Shown: positions 37,644 to 46,918, counted from the stretch's first letter. The stretch: DNA of 64,000 nt from Croceivirga radicis (GCF_002072105.2 NZ_MTBC01000001.1:372001-436000); one strand, 5' to 3'. Notes: generated by a model not told the origin, from the letters alone. A program made the numbers and translations.

Positions 37644-38280
37644 TCGCCGCTTTGTTTTTTTTGGCTATCTCTTCTGCCTGCACATCCATCTTTTTAACCT
37701 TTTCTCGCAACATCGCTTTGAAAAAAGCAGCCCTGCTAAGCGGTTCGTATTCTTCGGTCTCCCCTAACAAGACCAATTTATCGTCACTGGATTTTCTAAA
37801 ACTATAGTTGGCCAAGTTACCCGTTCGGGTACAAACCGCGTGTACTTTTGTAACGTATTCTGCGGTGGCCATAAGGGCAGGCATGGGACCAAAAGGATTT
37901 CCCTTAAAATCCATATCTAGGCCGGCTACTACAACACGTATGCCTTTGTTGGCCAAGTCATTGCAAACAGATACTATTTCATCATCAAAAAACTGGGCTT
38001 CATCTATACCTACTACATCACAGCCATCTGCCAAAAGCCTAATATTAGCCGCGGCCGGTACCGGAGTAGAACGTATCTCATTTGCATCATGGGAAACTAC
38101 CATTTCCTCATCGTAACGAGTGTCTACTTGAGGCTTAAAAATTTCAACCTTTTGTTTGGCAAATTGCGCACGTTTAAGTCGCCTTATCAGTTCCTCGGTC
38201 TTACCAGAGAACATAGAACCACAGATTACTTCTATCCATCCAAACTGTTCTTTGTGGTTTACGGTGTTTTCGAGAAACAT
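37636..38280 (-). CDS. tdk: Thymidine kinase (type II)
   Basis: 214 residues. It phosphorylates thymidine in the salvage pathway. The P-loop is [16 protein letters not shown], the Walker-B-like motif [10 protein letters not shown] holds the catalytic Glu, and the lasso region is near [10 protein letters not shown]. The zinc-finger Cys found in many TK1-type enzymes are reduced to one visible (VHAVCTRTG), so zinc binding may be lost. It is first in tdk-alr. A TAGCTTTG element lies about 50 bp upstream. Confidence 0.95.
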   Translation of the reverse strand: MFLENTVNHKEQFGWIEVICGSMFSGKTEELIRRLKRAQFAKQKVEIFKPQVDTRYDEEMVVSHDANEIRSTPVPAAANIRLLADGCDVVGIDEAQFFDDEIVSVCNDLANKGIRVVVAGLDMDFKGNPFGPMPALMATAEYVTKVHAVCTRTGNLANYSFRKSSDDKLVLLGETEEYEPLSRAAFFKAMLREKVKKMDVQAEEIAKKNKAANE

Positions 38281-38331
38281 GTTGTATTTTTAATGCTTAA
38301 TTACGGAAATGCCTCTATGGCACAAGAGGAA

Positions 38332-38339
38332 CAAAGCTA
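38332..38339 (-). promoter_or_regulatory. Probable tdk-alr -7 element
   Basis: TAGCTTTG on the minus strand fits TAnnTTTG. At the expected -33 place, 19 bp away, is TTA instead of TTG. Confidence 0.5.
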
Positions 38340-38436
38340 CTAAAAATTTATAGCGGATTAAACGTTAAAATTTAACCTTTTGTTCTCAGTACAAATTCCG
38401 TTTTGGTATTACATTTATAGTTAAAGAATTAGTGCG

Positions 38437-39108
38437 ATGAAAAGAAAGTTAAGGGAAGAATTGATTAAGCTGGCAACAGAGATAATTACTAGCCGCGAAG
38501 ACAAGGAACTAGCTGCATTGTACGACACGGCCAAAAACTTGTACGAAAAAATTGCCGTACTAAAATTCATTGACGAAAAACTGAATGACCTTGAAGTAGA
38601 TGTATCTAAAAATGCTATCGCTGCCAAGTTTGAAACCATGGCAACAGCTGTTTTAAATGATAACAAACAGGTGCCAGAGAATAATCCGCACGACGAGGAT
38701 ATCATTACACCCGGTATGGATACTATAAAAGATATGGTTTCAGAAATGCCCAATGAAGCCTTGGAATACATATTTGGCGATTTTATAGCAAAGCCCCAGA
38801 CCATGAAGAACGAAAAGGAAATCTTGGCTCCGGAAACTGCAACACCAGCCACGGCAAAATCCTTGAACGATAAGCTGAATAAGGAGCTACAAATAGGTTT
38901 AAACGATCGTTTAGCATTTGTGGGTCAACTATTTGGTGGTAGTATGGAAGATTATACACGGGTTATTTCGCAATTGAACACTATAGGCTCAGAGGCAAAA
39001 TCTATAGAATTTATAGACAACATGGTAAAGCCAGAATACAATAATTGGGCAGGCAAAGAGGAATACGAGACACGTTTTAAGCAAATAATACAAAGACGGT
39101 TTGCATAA
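38437..39108 (+). CDS. Unknown protein upstream of rsmI
   Basis: 223 residues, soluble, with no signal peptide. The N-terminal ~60 residues (MKRKLREELIKLATEIITSR onwards) look helical and charged. The middle (65-145) is acidic and rich in Pro/Thr/Ala, probably disordered. The C-terminal ~70 residues are an ordered helical block with LNDRLAFVGQLFGGSMEDYT and VISQLNTIGSEA. I recognise no domain. It sits 49 bp before rsmI on the same strand, and across from tdk. The tripartite layout, folded end plus linker plus helical end, would suit an adaptor or scaffold, but this is a guess. Confidence 0.75.
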   Translation: MKRKLREELIKLATEIITSREDKELAALYDTAKNLYEKIAVLKFIDEKLNDLEVDVSKNAIAAKFETMATAVLNDNKQVPENNPHDEDIITPGMDTIKDMVSEMPNEALEYIFGDFIAKPQTMKNEKEILAPETATPATAKSLNDKLNKELQIGLNDRLAFVGQLFGGSMEDYTRVISQLNTIGSEAKSIEFIDNMVKPEYNNWAGKEEYETRFKQIIQRRFA

Positions 39109-39157
39109 CCACTACTTATTGCAATAAACCGTAGATAAAACAGGTATACCGTAAAAT

Positions 39158-39829
39158 ATGGGAAAATTGTACTTGGTGCCCACACCAATTGGTAATTTGG
39201 AAGACATGACCTTTAGGGCTATAAAGGTTTTGCAGTCCGTAGACTTAATTTTGGCAGAAGACACCCGTACCAGTGGTAAGCTCTTGGGGCATTTTGAAAT
39301 TGATACTCCTATGCAAAGCCATCATATGCATAACGAGCATAAGACCGTAGACCAACTTTTGAAAAAACTACAAACTGGCTTGGTAATTGCATTAATTTCA
39401 GACGCGGGCACTCCTGCTATTTCTGATCCTGGATTTTTACTCACACGGGCCTGTGTTGAAAACAATATAGAGGTAGAATGTTTACCGGGAGCTACGGCTT
39501 TTGTACCTGCCCTGGTCAATAGTGGTTTACCTAACGATAAATTTGTGTTTGAAGGCTTTCTCCCGATTAAAAAAGGGCGCCAAACACGCCTACAATTGTT
39601 GGCAGAAGAAACCAGGACAATTATTTTTTATGAAAGTCCACACAAATTGGTAAAGACCTTAACACAATTCGCAGATTTTTTTGGTGCGGATAGGCCAATA
39701 TCTGTCTCCAGGGAATTAACCAAAATGTATGAAGAAACCGTAAGGGGAACCGTTACAGAAGTATTGGAGCACTTTACTACGCACCCACCAAAAGGAGAAT
39801 TTGTTTTAGTTGTTGGTGGTAAGAAATGA
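39158..39829 (+). CDS. rsmI: 16S rRNA (cytidine1402-2'-O)-methyltransferase
   Basis: 223 residues. It methylates the ribose of C1402 in the decoding centre. The start LYLVPTPIGNLEDMTFRAI and the blocks LAEDTRTSGKLL and SDAGTPAISDPGFLL are diagnostic of this tetrapyrrole-methylase-fold family. It is shorter than the ~286-residue E. coli enzyme because the small C-terminal domain is absent, as is common in Bacteroidota. It follows an unknown gene by 49 bp. Confidence 0.96.
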   Translation: MGKLYLVPTPIGNLEDMTFRAIKVLQSVDLILAEDTRTSGKLLGHFEIDTPMQSHHMHNEHKTVDQLLKKLQTGLVIALISDAGTPAISDPGFLLTRACVENNIEVECLPGATAFVPALVNSGLPNDKFVFEGFLPIKKGRQTRLQLLAEETRTIIFYESPHKLVKTLTQFADFFGADRPISVSRELTKMYEETVRGTVTEVLEHFTTHPPKGEFVLVVGGKK

Positions 39830-39980
39830 TTGCTTTTAGCTGAGCATTTAAGGGAAGTTTGTATTCATGGTAGATTATCGGGTAGACCCTAAAAGTTTTC
39901 CAATTTTAAAAATCTTCTGTTTCCTGTTCCGCTAGCAAAAAGAAAAGCGTTAGATACTTTTTGTAATAAGTAGTAAATTG

Positions 39981-40583
39981 CTAATACATACTTCCATCAT
40001 GCTTACCTTTCTCCCAGCCATATTTTCCCAGATAGTGTTTTCCGCTTTCAACGGCACCTTCTTCAATATCCGTACCCATAGAATCATTCCATCTGTTTAA
40101 ATACCCAAAAAGAGAAATAACACCCAAGATTTCTACTATCTCACCAGCCGTCCAATGTTCGTGTAAACGTTTTTTTATTTCTGCGTTTACGGTGTTAGGC
40201 ACTTGTGATGCCGCCAAAGAAAAGTCTAGCGCCGCACGTTCGGCCTCAGAAAAAGCTGGGTGGCTACGGTATTCCCAAATATTTTCTAATTGCTCTTGTT
40301 CTGCACCATAGCGTTCCGCAGCACGTATGGCATGGGCTTGGCAATACCTACAACCAGTAGCATTACTGCTTACCCAAGCAATCATTCGTTTTAAGGCCGA
40401 GGTAACTTTACCCTCGTTGGCCATTACTGCTTTGTTCAGATTTATAAATGCTTTTGAAATGGCAGGTCTGTGTTGCATGGTCAAGACCGAATTTGGACAA
40501 AAACCCAATGTCTCATTAAAAAAAGCTGCCAACTCCTTAGTTTCTTGATCGTGTTCTGGGTTTAGGGGATTAACTAATGCCAT
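39981..40583 (-). CDS. AhpD-like / carboxymuconolactone-decarboxylase-family protein
   Basis: 200 residues. The redox motif CRYCQAHAIRAAERYG is the CxxC...H of AhpD-like peroxidase-related proteins. The C-terminal half is helical and contains WTAGEIVEILGVISLFGYLNRWND. Such proteins reduce hydroperoxides or act as disulfide reductants; the partner is unknown. It is divergent from an OsmC-family peroxidase-like gene with a 57-bp gap, so both may respond to oxidative stress. Confidence 0.9.
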   Translation of the reverse strand: MALVNPLNPEHDQETKELAAFFNETLGFCPNSVLTMQHRPAISKAFINLNKAVMANEGKVTSALKRMIAWVSSNATGCRYCQAHAIRAAERYGAEQEQLENIWEYRSHPAFSEAERAALDFSLAASQVPNTVNAEIKKRLHEHWTAGEIVEILGVISLFGYLNRWNDSMGTDIEEGAVESGKHYLGKYGWEKGKHDGSMY

Positions 40584-40640
40584 GTTCTTCTATTTAGTTT
40601 TGTTGCCGTATTTTTATTCTTTAACAAGAAACGAAATCTT

Positions 40641-41069
40641 ATGGCAAATACAAATCATATCATTACAACTTGGTTGGGCAACATGGCGTTTGAAAGTACC
40701 AACCCGTCTGGTCATACCCTAAAAATAGACGCTGGACCAGATGATGGGGGCGAGGGAAGTGGGTTACGCCCTAAAGCTTTAATGCTTTCTGGTTTAGCTG
40801 GCTGCTCTGGATTAGATGTTGCTTCGTTAATTAAAAAGATGAAATTAGAGGTTAAGGATTTTAGAATACATACCATAGCCAATCTTACGGACGAACACCC
40901 TAAGTATTACGATAAGGTGGTCATTGAATATCATTTTACTGGTAATAATCTAAACGAAGCCAAACTACAGCGCGCCGTAGATTTAAGTGTTGAAAAATAT
41001 TGTGGCGTAATGGAAATGTTTAGACGATTTGCAGATTTGGAAATCAAAACAGTTTTTACAAAAGGCTAA
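40641..41069 (+). CDS. OsmC family protein
   Basis: 142 residues. The conserved peroxidatic-Cys region is MLSGLAGCSGLDVASLIKKM, and a second Cys lies in EKYCGVMEMFRR, giving the usual two-Cys arrangement of OsmC/Ohr proteins. They reduce organic hydroperoxides. It lies 6 bp upstream of recJ and divergent from an AhpD-like gene. Confidence 0.92.
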   Translation: MANTNHIITTWLGNMAFESTNPSGHTLKIDAGPDDGGEGSGLRPKALMLSGLAGCSGLDVASLIKKMKLEVKDFRIHTIANLTDEHPKYYDKVVIEYHFTGNNLNEAKLQRAVDLSVEKYCGVMEMFRRFADLEIKTVFTKG

Positions 41070-41075
41070 TTCTAT

Positions 41076-42764
41076 ATGCGTTGGACCATTAAGCCAAAAC
41101 CAGAACAAAAAATGGTCGATGCCTTGGCAACAGCATTAAATGTTGATGGTTTGGTAGCGCATTTACTCGTGCAACGCGGTATTACCAATTATGAGGAAGC
41201 CAAAAAATTCTTTAGACCAGAGTTAAAACACCTGCATGATCCTTATTTAATGAAAGATATGGATAAGGCCGTGCATAGGATAGTAAAGGCTATAGAGGAT
41301 GGGGAGAATATTTTGGTATATGGCGATTATGACGTTGACGGTACCACTGCGGTAGCTTTAATGAGTAGCTTTCTGCTAGAGCGTTACCCCAAGGTGGCAA
41401 CCTACATACCAGATCGGTATACCGAAGGATATGGTGTTTCTTTTAAGGGTATTGACTTTGCAGAGGATAATGAGTTTACTTTGATTATTGCCTTGGATTG
41501 TGGTATTAAAGCCTTGGATAAAGTGGCTTATGCAAAAGAAAAAGGCATTGACTTTATAATCTGTGACCACCACCGACCCGGAGAGCAAGTGCCCAGTGCG
41601 GTTGCGGTATTAGACCCTAAACAAGAAGATTGTTCTTACCCCTATAAAGAATTATGCGGTTGCGGGGTAGGCTTTAAGTTAATACAAGCACTAGCTGCAG
41701 AAGAAGGTTTGGGAATAGATGCCTTGTTACCCTATTTAGACCTAGTGGCAACAGCAATTGCTGCGGATATTGTACCTATAACTGGAGAAAACAGGGTATT
41801 GGCCTATTACGGATTGGAAGTAATTAACAGCCAACCTAGAACAGGGATAAAGGCTATAATTAATCAGCTTAAGAAAAATAGACTTACAATAACCGATGTG
41901 GTTTTTGTTATTGCACCACGTATAAATGCTGCTGGGCGTATGGAACACGGCCAGCATGCGGTTAATTTGTTGGTAGAGACTAATTATGCACAAGCAGAAA
42001 ATTTTGCAAAAGAAATAGAAGAATTCAACACAGACCGTAAAGGTTTGGACAGAACCATTACCCAAGAGGCCCTACAGCAAATAGTGGCAAACAAGGAAGA
42101 AGAAAAGTATACTTCTGTGGTATATCAAGAAGATTGGCACAAGGGCGTAATTGGTATTGTTGCATCTAGGCTTACCGAGACTTACTATAGGCCTACCCTG
42201 GTTTTTACAAAAAGCGGCAATAAATTGGCGGCATCTGCAAGGTCTGTGAAAGGTTTTGACGTATACAACGCCTTGGAAGCTTGTGCGGATTGCATTGAGC
42301 AATTTGGAGGGCATAAGTATGCTGCGGGCCTTACCTTGTTAGAAGAGCAATATGCAGAATTCAAAAAGAAGTTTGAAGAAGTGGTATCTACTACTATAGA
42401 TGCCAAATTACTTACCCCAGAGTTACATATAGATGCTATTCTAGAATTGAATCAGATTACGCCTAAACTAATGCGGATAATAAAACAATTTGCACCTTTT
42501 GGACCAGGAAATATGACACCGGTTTTTATGACAGAGAATGTAAAGGATACCGGTTATGCTAAGGGAGTAGGGCAAGAAGAAGCCCACTTAAAGATGGCGG
42601 TCACAAAAAATGGAGCTGGGCCAATTAGTGCCATTGGTTTTAACCTAGGAAAAAAGCTATCGCTGTTAAAAAATCATAATTCTGTTGCTATTGCATACAC
42701 ATTAGACGAAAACGAATGGAACGGTAACGTAAGTTTGCAGTTAAAAATTAAAGATATTAAGTAA
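41076..42764 (+). CDS. recJ: Single-stranded-DNA-specific exonuclease RecJ
   Basis: 562 residues. RecJ digests single-stranded DNA 5' to 3' during recombination and mismatch repair. The DHH-family motifs are VYGDYDVDGTTAVALM (I), LDCGIKALD (II) and ICDHHRPG (III, DHH), with IAPRINAAGRMEHG later. The DHHA1 domain (about 340-450) contains GVIGIVASRLTE and FGGHKYAAG. It is one gene in osmC-recJ-MFS, spaced 6 and 15 bp. Confidence 0.97.
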   Translation: MRWTIKPKPEQKMVDALATALNVDGLVAHLLVQRGITNYEEAKKFFRPELKHLHDPYLMKDMDKAVHRIVKAIEDGENILVYGDYDVDGTTAVALMSSFLLERYPKVATYIPDRYTEGYGVSFKGIDFAEDNEFTLIIALDCGIKALDKVAYAKEKGIDFIICDHHRPGEQVPSAVAVLDPKQEDCSYPYKELCGCGVGFKLIQALAAEEGLGIDALLPYLDLVATAIAADIVPITGENRVLAYYGLEVINSQPRTGIKAIINQLKKNRLTITDVVFVIAPRINAAGRMEHGQHAVNLLVETNYAQAENFAKEIEEFNTDRKGLDRTITQEALQQIVANKEEEKYTSVVYQEDWHKGVIGIVASRLTETYYRPTLVFTKSGNKLAASARSVKGFDVYNALEACADCIEQFGGHKYAAGLTLLEEQYAEFKKKFEEVVSTTIDAKLLTPELHIDAILELNQITPKLMRIIKQFAPFGPGNMTPVFMTENVKDTGYAKGVGQEEAHLKMAVTKNGAGPISAIGFNLGKKLSLLKNHNSVAIAYTLDENEWNGNVSLQLKIKDIK

Positions 42765-42779
42765 TGCTATTTTTCTTTT

Positions 42780-44051
42780 ATGTCTAAAAAATTAGACCCT
42801 TACGCAGCCCTTCGTTTTAGGGAGTTCAATATTTTTTTATTGGTACGTTTTGCTATGGTGTTTGCTTGGTCTATGCAGTTTATAGTTATAGAATGGCAAG
42901 TTTATAGTTTAACCAAAGACCCATTGGCTTTGGGTATAATTGGTTTAATGGAAATAATACCTGCTATTAGTATAGCCTTGTTTGCAGGGCATTTTGTAGA
43001 TCAAAACGAAAAGCGAAACTTACTGGTAAAATGTATTTTGGGCTTTACGCTGGTAAGTTTGGGACTATTTTTAATTAGTGCACCTAGTGTGGCAGAAAAG
43101 TATGACCAAAAAACTATTTTATATAGCATATATGCCTTGGTTTTTATTGGTGGCTTGGTACGTGCTTTTATTGGCCCCACTATTTTTTCCTTAATCGCTT
43201 TGATTGTACCCAAGCGTATTTATCCAAATGCGGCTACTTGGAGTAGTTCTACGTGGCAATTTGCATCGGTTTTAGGGCCTGCCTTGGCAGGATTTTCCAT
43301 TAGTTGGATAGGTGTGCACTGGTCTATGTGCGTAATTTTTGGTTTTAGTGTCTTGGCTTTACTATTCTTATCACAAATTAAGAAAAAGCCAATTTTAAAC
43401 CCAAAACTAGGAGAGCCGGTTTTACAAAGTCTTAAAGACGGACTCAAATTTGTATTTAGTACCAAGGCTATTTTAGGAGCGTTGAGTTTAGATATGATCG
43501 CGGTTTTATTTGGTGGTGCGGTAGCTTTGCTACCCATATTTGCGCAAGATATTTTAAAGGTAGGTTCAGAGGGTTTTGGTATTTTAAGGGCAGCACCTGC
43601 GGTAGGCGCATCTATTACCATGTTGGCTAGTACTCGTTTTCCGCTACACAAAAATGCGGGCAAGAAGTTGTTATGGGCCGTTTTTGGATTTGGACTTTGT
43701 ATTCTAATATTTGGTCTTTCCAAGCTCTTTTGGTTATCTGTCTTGGCTTTGTTCTTAAGTGGTGCTGTAGATGGTGTAAGCATGATTATTAGACAAACCA
43801 TTCTGCAATTAAAAACACCGGATAATATGCGCGGTAGGGTGGCCTCTGTAAATTCAATCTTTGTTGGATCTAGTAATGAATTGGGAGCATTTGAGAGCGG
43901 GGTTACGGCGAAATTGTTTGGTACGGTAAGGGCCGTTATATTTGGCGGCACCATGACTTTACTTACGGTGGGCGGCATGGCTATTTTTTCACCTAGTTTT
44001 AGAAAACTAGACTTATCTAAGGACGTAGAGGAACAAGAGGCAGAAAAATAA
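42780..44051 (+). CDS. Major facilitator superfamily transporter
   Basis: 423 residues with about twelve hydrophobic helices. The first loop has AGHFVDQNEKRNLLVKC, a variant of the MFS motif A. The family resembles enterobactin-exporter-like (EntS/MFS_3) proteins. NMRGRVASVNSIFVGSSNELG late in the protein is typical of this group. The substrate is unknown. It follows recJ by 15 bp and ends in a terminator. Confidence 0.88.
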   Translation: MSKKLDPYAALRFREFNIFLLVRFAMVFAWSMQFIVIEWQVYSLTKDPLALGIIGLMEIIPAISIALFAGHFVDQNEKRNLLVKCILGFTLVSLGLFLISAPSVAEKYDQKTILYSIYALVFIGGLVRAFIGPTIFSLIALIVPKRIYPNAATWSSSTWQFASVLGPALAGFSISWIGVHWSMCVIFGFSVLALLFLSQIKKKPILNPKLGEPVLQSLKDGLKFVFSTKAILGALSLDMIAVLFGGAVALLPIFAQDILKVGSEGFGILRAAPAVGASITMLASTRFPLHKNAGKKLLWAVFGFGLCILIFGLSKLFWLSVLALFLSGAVDGVSMIIRQTILQLKTPDNMRGRVASVNSIFVGSSNELGAFESGVTAKLFGTVRAVIFGGTMTLLTVGGMAIFSPSFRKLDLSKDVEEQEAEK

Positions 44052-44081
44052 AAAAATCCCTTTCTAGAAAGAGATTTTTTT
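44051..44081 (+). terminator. Terminator after the MFS gene
   Basis: A 13-nt arm on each side (44051-44063 with 44068-44080, one C-A mismatch) with a 4-nt loop and a T-run. It starts at the last base of the MFS stop codon. Confidence 0.7.
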
Positions 44082-44276
44082 CAGTAGGTAATTAAGATTT
44101 GGTTGCACCTTAATCCAAGAATTGGGGGATAGATTTTAGTGCTGTAGGTTAGTTCAAAAATTTGGATTATCCCTGTGTCTAAGCATATAGATTTGGAACT
44201 ATTTCTAATTTGTTATTCCAAAACTACAGCGACAAAAAAGTTTAAAGAATTTATTGTTGTGAAAGCACCAAAACAA
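44082..44276. other. Intergenic stretch with no recognisable feature
   Basis: 195 bp of AT-rich sequence between the two terminators of convergent genes. I see no ORF with coding character and no repeat in it. Confidence 0.5.
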
Positions 44277-44298
44277 GTTGTAGGATAATACCTACAAC
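44277..44298 (-). terminator. Possible lpxH terminator
   Basis: GTTGTAGG and CCTACAAC form an 8-bp stem around a 6-nt loop. One arm overlaps the last codons of the gene and the U-tract is weak. Confidence 0.45.
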
Positions 44299-45065
44299 GT
44301 TGTTTCTAGTTTATTGAGCACTAGTTCTTTTCCGTCAAATACTGCGTAGGTGTAATATTTTATCCAGTCTCCTAGATTTATATAGGTAGAATTACTATTT
44401 AATTCAATTTTCATGGGTAAATGTCTGTGGCCAAAAACAAAATAATCATAATGCTGGGTTTCTAATTTACGTTTGGCATATTGTATGAGCCATTCTTTAT
44501 CCTCACCTAAAAAATTAGCATCTGCATCCCCAGAAATAACTTTATTGTTCACAGATAGGTATTGTGCCAGTTTAACGCCCAAGTCTGGATGCAACCACCT
44601 AAAGAACCATTTAGAAACTGGATTTACAAATACTTTTTTCATCAACTTAAAACCAGTATCTCCCGGCCCTAAACCATCGCCATGACCAATAAAGAAAGAA
44701 GTATTATTAATTACAAACTGCATGGGCTTGTGATAAACGGGTATATTTAGTTCTTCTTCAAAATAACCATTCATCCAAAGGTCATGGTTGCCCACAAAAT
44801 AATGAATTTGAATACCAGCGTCTGAAAGCTCTGCGAGTTTGCCCAGAGTACGGGTAAACCCTTTAGGGACTACTTTTTTATATTCAAACCAAAAGTCAAA
44901 CAAATCTCCCATTAAGAAAATAGCTGCTGCATCCTTTTTAATATGATCTAGCCAAGCAACAAAACGTTTTTCTCTGGGTAGGCTTTCTTTAAAGTTGGGT
45001 GCTCCCAAATGGTTATCACTGGCAAAGTAAACTTTTTTGCCTTCTGCTAAGTTTTTAATATCCAT
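44292..45065 (-). CDS. lpxH: UDP-2,3-diacylglucosamine diphosphatase (LpxH-like)
   Basis: 257 residues from the ATG at 45065; an upstream TTG would add 13 residues and overlap the preceding gene. LpxH removes UMP to give lipid X in lipid A synthesis. Calcineurin-type metal motifs are FASDNHLGAP, FLMGDLFDFWFEY, FVGNHDLWMNG, FIGHGDGLGPGD and VFGHRHLPM. It is last in a run of seven same-strand genes and probably acts at the cytoplasmic face of the inner membrane. Confidence 0.9.
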   Translation of the reverse strand: MDIKNLAEGKKVYFASDNHLGAPNFKESLPREKRFVAWLDHIKKDAAAIFLMGDLFDFWFEYKKVVPKGFTRTLGKLAELSDAGIQIHYFVGNHDLWMNGYFEEELNIPVYHKPMQFVINNTSFFIGHGDGLGPGDTGFKLMKKVFVNPVSKWFFRWLHPDLGVKLAQYLSVNNKVISGDADANFLGEDKEWLIQYAKRKLETQHYDYFVFGHRHLPMKIELNSNSTYINLGDWIKYYTYAVFDGKELVLNKLETTL

Positions 45066-45096
45066 TGGGGGCAAAGATAGGATTTCTAGTTGTGCA

Positions 45097-45519
45097 TTAA
45101 CCAAGCCTGTAAGCCAAATAGGAAAATCCTATGACCAATAACGGCGATGCTATCATGAAAGTTATTACGCTACCGCGATATAAATCCCAAAAGGATAACA
45201 CTTTCATTTTTGAAGTGTTCTTTTTATCATAAATTATAGACACCACATCATTAATTTCGTAAGGTGGTGGATAAGAATCTATTGTGCTGGTGTACGTTTG
45301 TTTTTGGTTTTGGTGGTCTGTATACTCAAATACGGGGCTGTAAAGGGTATTGCTTTCACCACGTGAAGTTTTATAACCTATAATGGTTGCCTTAGTCTTA
45401 ATACCTGTTGCTAAAAGCTTCTTGGTATGCATAAACTGGGTATAGGCCGTATAGCTTAACCCTAGGCCAAGCAGCAGTAAAAAACTATAAAAGATAACCC
45501 ACCCCATGGATTTTGCCAT
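45097..45519 (-). CDS. DUF3592-type membrane protein
   Basis: 140 residues. Two hydrophobic helices (about 8-27 and 117-136) flank a beta-rich soluble part with ATIIGYKTSRGESNTLYSPV and DVVSIIYDKKNTSKMKVLSF, the usual form of DUF3592 proteins. The function is unknown. It lies 10 bp after a 37-residue peptide gene and 31 bp before lpxH. Confidence 0.8.
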   Translation of the reverse strand: MAKSMGWVIFYSFLLLLGLGLSYTAYTQFMHTKKLLATGIKTKATIIGYKTSRGESNTLYSPVFEYTDHQNQKQTYTSTIDSYPPPYEINDVVSIIYDKKNTSKMKVLSFWDLYRGSVITFMIASPLLVIGFSYLAYRLG

Positions 45520-45529
45520 TAAATTCTAT

Positions 45530-45643
45530 TTATCGCTTGTATTTTTTGTTATTTCTATATCTGGTAAAAATATAAACACCAATTACAAGTAAGGCTAAAA
45601 AAGGCATTACTAAGTCGCTATTTAATATATCTAATAGTTCCAT
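45530..45643 (-). CDS. 37-residue single-pass membrane peptide
   Basis: 37 residues, MELLDILNSDLVMPFLALL followed by VIGVYIFTRYRNNKKYKR. A hydrophobic helix spans about 12-27 and the C-terminus is strongly basic, predicting an N-out/C-in anchor. Its ATG follows directly after the TAA of the upstream DUF4199 gene with no gap, and the next gene begins 10 bp after its stop, which is the spacing of a translated operon member. I recognise no family. Confidence 0.6.
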   Translation of the reverse strand: MELLDILNSDLVMPFLALLVIGVYIFTRYRNNKKYKR

Positions 45644-46117
45644 TTATTTTTTCTTTAAAAATAGGGCTACAATGGCAGAAGTTACAACTCCCATGATAAC
45701 AGCGCCCAAGGCACTTTGAAATAAATAACTGTTTAAATTAAAATAGGCTTCCATCTGGCCTCTGTCTTGGCCTTGAGAAACAGCATGTTCAATAGCGTTA
45801 GAAAAATAATCTGGTGTTATAAAGCTATGTGTAAGGTACTGACTTAAAGGCGTTAATAATGCAACGAACAGGGATATAACTACTCCGGCAACAAAACCTT
45901 GAACCCAGGTCATGTGGCCATTATAGTCTTTGTCTCGTTTTTCTTTCAAGGCAAAAACAAAAATCAATATGGCAGGTATGGCAAAAAGATTGGTATAAAT
46001 TGCATGTTTGGCAATTTGTTCGTCATGCCAACCCAAAGCTTTTTCTAGCACCATCCATAGCAAGGCGGTTAGGGTAAAAATTATACCCCATTTTATTTCA
46101 GTTTTAATGGTTTTCAT
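45644..46117 (-). CDS. DUF4199-type membrane protein
   Basis: 157 residues with four hydrophobic helices (about 8-25, 38-55, 70-90 and 130-152). The FVFALKEKRDKDYNGHMTW segment after helix 2 and the TPDYFSNAIEHAVSQG segment before the last helix are typical of DUF4199 proteins, which are mainly known from Bacteroidota. The function is unknown. It lies 33 bp after the enoyl-CoA hydratase gene. Confidence 0.82.
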   Translation of the reverse strand: MKTIKTEIKWGIIFTLTALLWMVLEKALGWHDEQIAKHAIYTNLFAIPAILIFVFALKEKRDKDYNGHMTWVQGFVAGVVISLFVALLTPLSQYLTHSFITPDYFSNAIEHAVSQGQDRGQMEAYFNLNSYLFQSALGAVIMGVVTSAIVALFLKKK

Positions 46118-46150
46118 ATGGTTTTGTTATTGGTTACCAGTAAGATAAGA

Positions 46151-46918
46151 TTATTTTTTAAACTTATCTAAAGCCATCTTGGTAGCCTTGGATAAGGCAA
46201 GTTCACCGGTAATTTCCGCTCTTTGTAGTAGTAGGGAATCCCAGTTGTTCGTTCCTTCCCAAAGTATTTTTTTCATTTGTATTAAGGCTTCCGGATTATA
46301 TTTTGCAAGGCTTTGACTATGAAAGTCTAGTTCTTTATCCATTTCTGTAATAGTTTCAAAAACTCGAGCATATAACCCTTTTTCTTTGGCCCAATATGCA
46401 TTTTTCCATTCGGTTGGAGCTAATGACAGTTCTGCTAAACCAACTTTGCCAATTTTACGTTCTACCGCTGGTGCAATAACAAAGGGGCCAATGCCTATAG
46501 AAAGTTCTGACAATTTTATGGAAGCAGCTTCCGTGGCATACACATAATCACATGCAGCAACCAGACCTACGCCACCTCCAACGGTTTTGCCTTGAACCCG
46601 ACCTATTATTGGTTGCTTACAAACCCGCATGGCATTGATAACCTTAGCAAAGCCACTAAAAAAGGTTTTACCTTCTTCTAAAGTAGACACGGCAACTAGC
46701 TCTTCAAAAGATGCCCCTGCACAAAAGGCGCGTTCCCCTTCAGATTTTAAAATTATCAAGTGTACGGATGTATTAGCAGAAAGTTCTTTGAAAGAATTAG
46801 CCAAACGTTCTAATAATTCAGATACAAAGGAATTACTTGCAGGATGCCCAAACTCTATTGTAGCTATATTATTTTCTATGTTAACATATAAACTTCCGTT
46901 TTCTCTAGTGGTGCCCAT
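46151..46918 (-). CDS. Enoyl-CoA hydratase/isomerase family protein
   Basis: 255 residues of the crotonase fold. Oxyanion-hole segments are ERAFCAGASFEEL and QGKTVGGGVGLVAACDY. The Glu of LSELSIGIGPFVIAP is a candidate catalytic residue. It probably adds water to, or isomerises, a 2-enoyl-CoA; methylglutaconyl-CoA hydratase of leucine breakdown is one option. The substrate is not certain. It follows the MATE gene by 20 bp in a same-strand run. Confidence 0.88.
   Translation of the reverse strand: MGTTRENGSLYVNIENNIATIEFGHPASNSFVSELLERLANSFKELSANTSVHLIILKSEGERAFCAGASFEELVAVSTLEEGKTFFSGFAKVINAMRVCKQPIIGRVQGKTVGGGVGLVAACDYVYATEAASIKLSELSIGIGPFVIAPAVERKIGKVGLAELSLAPTEWKNAYWAKEKGLYARVFETITEMDKELDFHSQSLAKYNPEALIQMKKILWEGTNNWDSLLLQRAEITGELALSKATKMALDKFKK

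Noticed and set aside
39830-39980. Possible small RNA or gene between rsmI and the AhpD-like gene
   Set aside because: I found no terminator hairpin with a U-tract, no promoter pair and no sound ORF in this 151-bp gap.
43220-43978. 252-residue minus-strand ORF opposite the MFS gene
   Set aside because: It is a shadow frame of a well-supported membrane transporter; its composition is rich in Pro, Thr, Asn and Lys with no domain.
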